Below, piece after piece: positions 59,092 to 64,000 of a stretch of 64,000 nucleotides of DNA. A model generated the notes under the pieces. The model saw only the letters and a list, made by a program, of their open reading frames with translations, made no database searches and had not been told where the DNA came from. Each line of letters starts with the position of its first letter. The stretch's first letter is position 1. The position numbers and the translations under genes are program-made. This DNA comes from Castor canadensis (Eukaryota > Chordata > Mammalia > Rodentia > Castoridae): contig NC_133393.1 of NCBI RefSeq assembly GCF_047511655.1, positions 1,431,001-1,495,000 on the forward strand. The letters run 5' to 3'.

Positions 59092-59755
59092 GCCATCAGG
59101 TTAAGTGAAATAAGCCAGACTCAGAAAGACAAAGGCCACGCGTTTTCTCCCATACGGGGAAGAAGATCCAAAAGATGACATATACACAAAACCAAACATG
59201 ATCACGCACAATTCAGATGTAGACCATGTGTGTAGCAGGAGAACTGCTCTGTGGAGCTTGGGGGAGGAGGGAAGGAAAAGAGAATGACGGAGCATCCGTA
59301 CCATCAGAAAACAGAACATCCGTGCAGGAGGAGGACATCAGGACACCTACTGAAAGCTGTGGAAAAATGGGTGGTGGGAGGGAAGGGGTGAGGGAGAGCA
59401 GTGGAAGGGGCTGAACTGACTAAAGCAAGGCGTACTCACAGTGGGGACACACCGAGAAACCCCTTTGAACATTGACGTCGGAATAATAACGAAAGACAGG
59501 ACTGTGAAACAGGTCCACTGGTAGGGGGTACCCGTGGGAGACGGGAGGGTGAATGGAGGAGAGGAAAGCAATGGGCTTCATATACTTATGTGAAATAGAA
59601 TGATGAAACCCCTTGCAATCAAATGATTTCAAGGGGTCAAGGGGAGGAGATGGTGGGGCGGTCTTACCAATGTACAATGTAAGCCTATTAGCAATTGTCA
59701 CAGTGAATCCCCCTGTACAATGAATACATCCTAATAAATTTTTTGCAAAAAGAAG
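59092..59755 (+). mobile_element. LINE-1 3' end (ORF2 last codons and long 3' UTR)
   Basis: 'gttaagtgaaataagccaga', 'ctcagaaagacaaaggccac' and 'gcgttttctcccatacgggg' are the final ORF2 codons. The 3' UTR has a purine-rich middle, 'gaaatagaatgatgaaaccc' and 'aatacatcctaataaatttt', then A-rich sequence. It is the same 3' UTR type as 51.93 and 33.52 kb, and better preserved. Confidence 0.8.
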
Positions 59756-60965
59756 AAAGATAGATAAATTAGAAAACACTGAAAGACAGTGAAGAGAATT
59801 CCCCGTGGGACCTGAAGATAAGAGAACACTCTCTTTAATATGGTTAAATAACCAACAAGCTGTTCCCAAGCACCTTTGGGGTGCAGTGGGTTGCAGAGGT
59901 GACTCCCTGTACTGGGAAACATCCCATTTTAGAATCCCATCCTCTGCAAGTGGAGCTTTGGAGGGACACAGCAGACCAGGAGAGGACAAGCAAGTGCACA
60001 CCCGGCAGCCAGTGGACACACAGTCAGATCATTCCCTCCCATGGCGGTAGGTTTGCAGCCACTCTGTGATTCTTTTCACCGTCTAATGGTTTGCCTCTGT
60101 TCTGGTCTGGTGCTCAGCCCAGGAGTAGTTCTGGATTTACCTGAGAACAGACTTCATCTGATGCTAGCCAAGGAATCTCGCTAGATTCATAGCTAGATTC
60201 ATTTGAAAGCAACAGAGGTTTGAGCCCTCCCGGTTCCTGCAGCAGTGTTTCTTTCACTGCCCTGTAAGATGAACGTAGAGTGACTACCCTGACTACATCT
60301 TTCATTTCCTACCCAGCTGCCACACCCTCTGGGAATCAGTCTCGCTCTAAGTGACTTAGGCAATGAGGCAGCCCCTTTCCCCTGGGAAACTAATGTACAT
60401 GCTAATAGACTGCCAGGAAACTGTTTCTGATACTCAGTCCACATTTTCTTTGCCTTAATTGCATTCCATTGCTACATTCTAAACAAATTTCCCTCCTCCT
60501 TGTACCCCATGTATTCTCGTCTGGGGCCATTTCAATTTGGCGGAGCTTTGAGAATTGAATTGCTTTTGTTCTTTGCTTCTCCTGGAAGTCAAACTTTTTT
60601 GTTTCTCGTTTACTTACTTGATATTCTGGAAATTCCCTTGCTGTTGGCTATTACAGAGAGTGTCACAAGACTGCCATTTATTAAGGAAGGTCTGAGCAGA
60701 CAAGCATAGGAAATGGTATTTGCTTCTTTGTTTGAATGCAGGGACTCAGTTAATACTGCACTGAGTGTGTATTTCCACGCAATTTATTTTCAAACAGACA
60801 GTCACGGTACAGATTGTATTTTTCACCTACTTATAGATTTTTTAAATTGGTGTTCTTCAAATTGTTTATCTCCTCTTAAATTATATTTTCATTTCTCGTA
60901 TACATTTCTGTCTTGCATTATAATATTTTCTGTCTCTAAGCACCTTTTTCTTTGCTTTTCTTTTT
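59756..60965. other. Unique sequence, no gene seen
   Basis: It contains most of the N-terminal half of the longest frame of the window (minus, 59420-60019, 199 codons), whose other half is antisense to an L1 3' UTR. Other frames (59805-60709) show no recognised domain. Confidence 0.4.
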
Positions 60966-61164
60966 GTTTGTCTGAGACAGTCTTGCTTTGCCAGGCTGGC
61001 CTTGAACTCTTGATGCTCAGCCTCCTGATTGCTGGGACTTCAGCTGGCAGCTTCTCCCTCCTCCACCTCCTCCTCTTCCTCCTTCTTTGTGATACTAGGG
61101 ATTGAACCCAGGATTTCATGCATGCCAGGCAGGTGCTCTACCACTGAGCTACATCACCAGCCCT
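60966..61164 (-). mobile_element. Dimeric SINE (B1-like + tRNA-like), antisense
   Basis: The left part 'tgtctgagacagtcttgctt', 'tgccaggctggccttgaact' and 'ctgattgctgggacttcagc' is the antisense 7SL-derived unit. A pyrimidine-rich (cctcctc)n linker at 61049-61082 follows. The right part 'gatactagggattgaaccca', 'ggatttcatgcatgccaggc' and 'accactgagctacatcacca' is the antisense tRNA-derived unit. The order of the two units is opposite to the copies at 33.7 and 52.6 kb, as in the B4/MEN-type (ID plus B1) fusion. Confidence 0.85.
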
Positions 61165-61444
61165 GCCTTCACATCAGTAAACATTAACAAAGTAGCAAAC
61201 AGCTCAACTTTCCTGCTAAACAGTAAAATAAAAAATGCACCCTAAAACAAATATCACTAATCTCAAAGCTGCTTATTGCTAAATGTTTTACCTATTTGTA
61301 ATAAATAAATCAAAAATTGTCACATTTTTAATATCTGCAATCATTTTCACATCTGCTCTTGGTTAATGCTGGGTTTTTTTAAACTAATACTTAATTTCCA
61401 CTGTTGCTTTGAGCTCCAGGAGTCATTCGGTGCATGCTGGGGTT
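61165..61444. other. Unique sequence, nothing recognised
   Basis: A short AT-rich stretch before the CA repeat. Confidence 0.3.
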
Positions 61445-61455
61445 CACACCCATGG

Positions 61456-61556
61456 CATGCACACGCACACACGTGCATACACACACATGCACACACACAT
61501 GCACAAACGCACACACACGCACACACATGCACAAATGCACACACACAAACACTCAC
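61456..61556 (+). repeat. Imperfect (CA)n microsatellite
   Basis: About 100 bp of CA with G and T interruptions ('gcacacgcacacacgtgcat', 'acacacacatgcacaaacgc'). The frames on both strands here (61347-61630) are low-complexity translations. Confidence 0.95.
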
Positions 61557-61562
61557 AACAGC

Positions 61563-62917
61563 AAATAAAGTACCCTTTTCATTATGTCTCATCTTCTCAT
61601 GACACTTTAGGAAAATTTATGGGTGTTTAAATTTGAATTTTGAGCTCTAAAGTAATAGGATATAGTCAAGCATTCCTAGATTTCAGTCATCCTCAATACT
61701 GACATAGAAAAACATAACCAATAGAAGAGTTTCATCCACTGGAGGACAGAAAAAGAACGCCCCATGGCGATTTGTTAATGTGTTGTTGATGGAACCACAT
61801 TTTCTCCAAAATCTTATTAAGAGGGGAAACTTGAGATGCTTCTACCTCCTAAGTAATTCTGTAAGGTGTCAAGTTAAGTGTATGTTGTGACTGGCAACAA
61901 TCTGACTTAAATCCAGGGAGACTGCAGTGAGCACTTTCTCCTGAATATATAGCATTACTTGATTTCTTTACTGTAGTACTCATCCAGGATCCCCACCTCC
62001 CTTCCCCTGGTCTGTCTGATTAACTTCCTCGCACAGCAAGGCAAAGGAACACTAGAGCCCATGGCCACGCTCCCCGAATGTGTGAAGGCATTGAAGCACC
62101 GTCCTGCAGCCTGGTGAAGTATCTGGGTCTTGTAAAAGCTCTTATCCTACTTCCATTTGTTGTATTTTGGAGGACAGTACATAAGGAAATCACCGTCACA
62201 GTAGATCCATTCAGTTCTCAAAGAGCATTTGCACATTCACCCTTCTGTTTCTGCAGAGCCCCTCACGATAAAGCTAGATGGTGACTGACTGCCTCCGTTC
62301 TGTTTGGGGATCTACAAAGCTTTTGTAAAAAGAAAAGTTGTCCGGTTACAGCTTTTGGTATTTGACATTATATGGACAGACATTGGGAATCTGGTCACAT
62401 CTATGAGAACTGATAAATAAAATGGAAGCATTTAATGTGCACAAAGTCAGCGGTACAAGTCAGAGAGGAGAAAATGGAGGAAAACGGAAAGAAAGAACAG
62501 GGTTGCTGGCCTTCCTGCTTGTCACAGAGCGGTCAGGCATGGAGATCAGGACTTGCCTCTCTGAGTTTTGTCTCACAGCGTGAGCACTGATCTGTGCCGA
62601 GTGTTATAAAATAAGTCTGTCCTCTTGACTCTTCTCATCCTACCAGCTACGACCACATATTCAGCAGATCCCTCTGGTGCTTCACATTCATGGCTTTCCG
62701 TTCCTTTTCTCACTTTTTATTTCCTAATATTTTACTTTGAAATGACTTCAGGGTTACTTAAAGAAAAGACTAGGCACAAAAATGTAAGTAAATCTAAAAA
62801 CAAATAAAAAAGAGAGAAGAAAAAAATAATAAATTATCTAGACTAAAAAAAAGAAAAGCTATAGGAATAGTCTAGAGAGTACCTGTATACCTCCAGGATT
62901 CCCTAAATATTATCACT
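61563..62917. other. Unique sequence, no gene seen
   Basis: About 1.35 kb, no confident repeat. An A-rich stretch lies at 62790-62850. The frame 62078-62284 has no recognised domain. Confidence 0.4.
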
Positions 62918-62946
62918 TTTCTTCTTCTTCTTCTTCTCCTCTTCCT
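62918..62946 (+). repeat. (CTT)n microsatellite
   Basis: 'cttcttcttcttcttctcct' and neighbouring pyrimidines. Confidence 0.85.
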
Positions 62947-62992
62947 TAAGTCTTCATTATGATTATCAACACTAAATTAAAAAGCACGTTTT

Positions 62993-63123
62993 TCAAGATA
63001 GGGTCTTGCCATTAACCCAGGCTGGCTATGATCTAACTATAAAGCCCAGGTTGACCTTGAACTCTCAATCTTCCTCCCTCAGCTTCCTGAGGGCTGGGAT
63101 TCAGGTATCTGCTACCATGTCCC
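62993..63123 (-). mobile_element. B1-like SINE, antisense
   Basis: 'agatagggtcttgccattaa', 'cccaggctggctatgatcta', 'gaccttgaactctcaatctt', 'cttcctgagggctgggattc' and 'aggtatctgctaccatgtcc' is the antisense 7SL-derived monomer, nearly full length. Confidence 0.85.
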
Positions 63124-63133
63124 ATTTAGCATT

Positions 63134-63151
63134 TGTGTGTGTGTGTGTGAG
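63134..63151 (+). repeat. (TG)n microsatellite
   Basis: A short 'tgtgtgtgtgtgtgtg' run between the SINE and the Tigger-like element. Confidence 0.9.
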
Positions 63152-63164
63152 TGCACAGATGATT

Positions 63165-63590
63165 CTCACCTTACAATGGTTTGTGTTACGGCTTATTGAT
63201 TTTATGATGGTGCAAAACCAGTATGCATCCAGCAGAAACCAGTCTTCAAATCTGAATTCTGCTCTTCTCCCAGGTTGGCAGTGTGTGTGGTATAGACGCT
63301 CTCTCAACTCTGGGCAGCTGCAGTGAGCCACAGCTCCCAGTGAGCCACACAATCTTGAGGTGTCATGTGTTCCCAGCATTTGGGGGATATAGGAACCCGA
63401 TAAGTTGCATGAGCTATTGAACACTTCATTTAAAAATAGCTTTTGTTTTCCATGCTTTGGCTCAACTGTAGGCCAATGTAAGTGTGCAGAGCATTCACAA
63501 AGTAGCCTGGGCTAAGCTGCAATGTTTGTTTCTCAGCTTAGTATTTTCAATTTACAAGGGGAGGATCATGTGGGCTTACCCTATACCTGA
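63165..63590 (+). mobile_element. Non-autonomous TcMar-Tigger-like DNA transposon (MER44/Tigger7-type)
   Basis: 'ccttacaatggtttgtgtta', 'cggcttattgattttatgat', 'gggcagctgcagtgagccac', 'agctcccagtgagccacaca', 'ctcaactgtaggccaatgta' and 'tttcaatttacaaggggagg' follow, in order, a known Tigger-derived fossil family with TTACAATGG-like termini. It is about 425 bp with decayed CpGs. The exact subfamily name is from memory. Confidence 0.65.
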
Positions 63591-63794
63591 AATTTCTCTA
63601 AACTTACGTGTTACTTTTAATAGCTTTTTTTAGCAGATTCCAGCACACTTCTAACATAAATAATTATTTTCATCTTTGAATAAAATGTTTTACTTTTATC
63701 CAATCCTAACTGGATGCCTTTTATTTACTTCTTTTTTAAATTTAAGAATTGATTTTTAATTTTTCATCTTTGGAGTTATATTCTTTTATATTAT

Positions 63795-64000
63795 AATATT
63801 ATTGTACTAGGGAGTTAGTTCATTGTGACATTTACAAAAGTTCTTATAATATATCATAGTTGAATTCACCCCTCCATCATTCTCCTTTATCTCCCCTCCC
63901 CCATTCCTGCAAGAGTCTCAAAATATCTCATTTTCCCATTTTCATACACGACTACATAATAGTCCACCATATTCACCCTCCCACACCCTTTCCTTACATC
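63795..64000 (-). mobile_element. LINE-1 3' UTR, minus strand, cut by the window end
   Basis: 'ttattgtactagggagttag', 'tttacaaaagttcttataat' and 'tcatagttgaattcacccct' match the antisense L1 3' UTR start seen at 22953 and 24210. The ORF2 part of this element should lie beyond base 64000. Confidence 0.8.

Overview
The window is vertebrate, and more exactly rodent, non-coding DNA. It is AT-rich and CpG-poor, with no open reading frame that looks like a real host gene and a dense layering of retrotransposon remains. The repeats point to a rodent: MT/ORR1-type MaLR LTRs, B1-like (7SL) SINEs, short tRNA-derived SINEs with a 'ggctcaagtggt...gagttcaaaccccag' core, and dimeric SINEs in which these two parts are joined. 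The L1 3' UTR type (G-rich tract, then an end like 'gcacatatgaataataaa') and the SINE core fit Castorimorpha, perhaps beaver. That species-level guess is from memory and is not proven here.

Layout. 1-3.3 kb: two solo-LTR-like elements, a further LTR-like remnant, and L2 and B1 fragments. 3.3-10.4 kb: mostly unique AT-rich sequence with MIRs, an antisense L1 3' end (7.57-7.78 kb), a tRNA SINE and an MLT1-type LTR. 10.4-11.2 kb: a MaLR LTR whose centre has grown into a ~400 bp CT tract. 11.2-12.8 kb: old antisense L1. 12.8-19.5 kb: mostly unique, with one MaLR. 19.5-24.3 kb: an L1 cluster made of mosaic sense-strand L1, a young L1 3' end with target-site duplication, an antisense L1 with a readable ORF2 C-terminus, and evidence of a ~1.26 kb tandem duplication. 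24.3-31.1 kb: unique sequence with SINEs, a MaLR, old L1 and a possible LTR. 31.17-32.09 kb: an 18/19-bp minisatellite with ~56-bp higher-order order. 33.5-38.6 kb: L1 3' ends followed by an old L1 that keeps its 5' region, a decayed ORF1 and the 3' end but has lost nearly all of ORF2. 40.9-43.1 kb: a MER5A-like hAT fossil, two MaLR LTRs in the same orientation, and a SINE followed by (GA)n. 43-64 kb: MaLR, L1, L2, MIR, MER2/Tigger-like, SINE and microsatellite pieces in otherwise unique sequence, ending inside another antisense L1 3' UTR.

There is no operon, pathway or gene set to describe. The window is best read as intergenic or deep intronic DNA. The most distinctive features are the minisatellite, the CT-expanded LTR, the ORF2-less L1, the tandem duplication around 22.4-24.3 kb, and two short stretches (55.4-56.0 and 57.6-57.85 kb) that might be conserved regulatory DNA. 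I found no convincing evidence of an undescribed biological system. All repeat-family names come from pattern recognition without a database search, and boundaries are approximate unless a target-site duplication is quoted.
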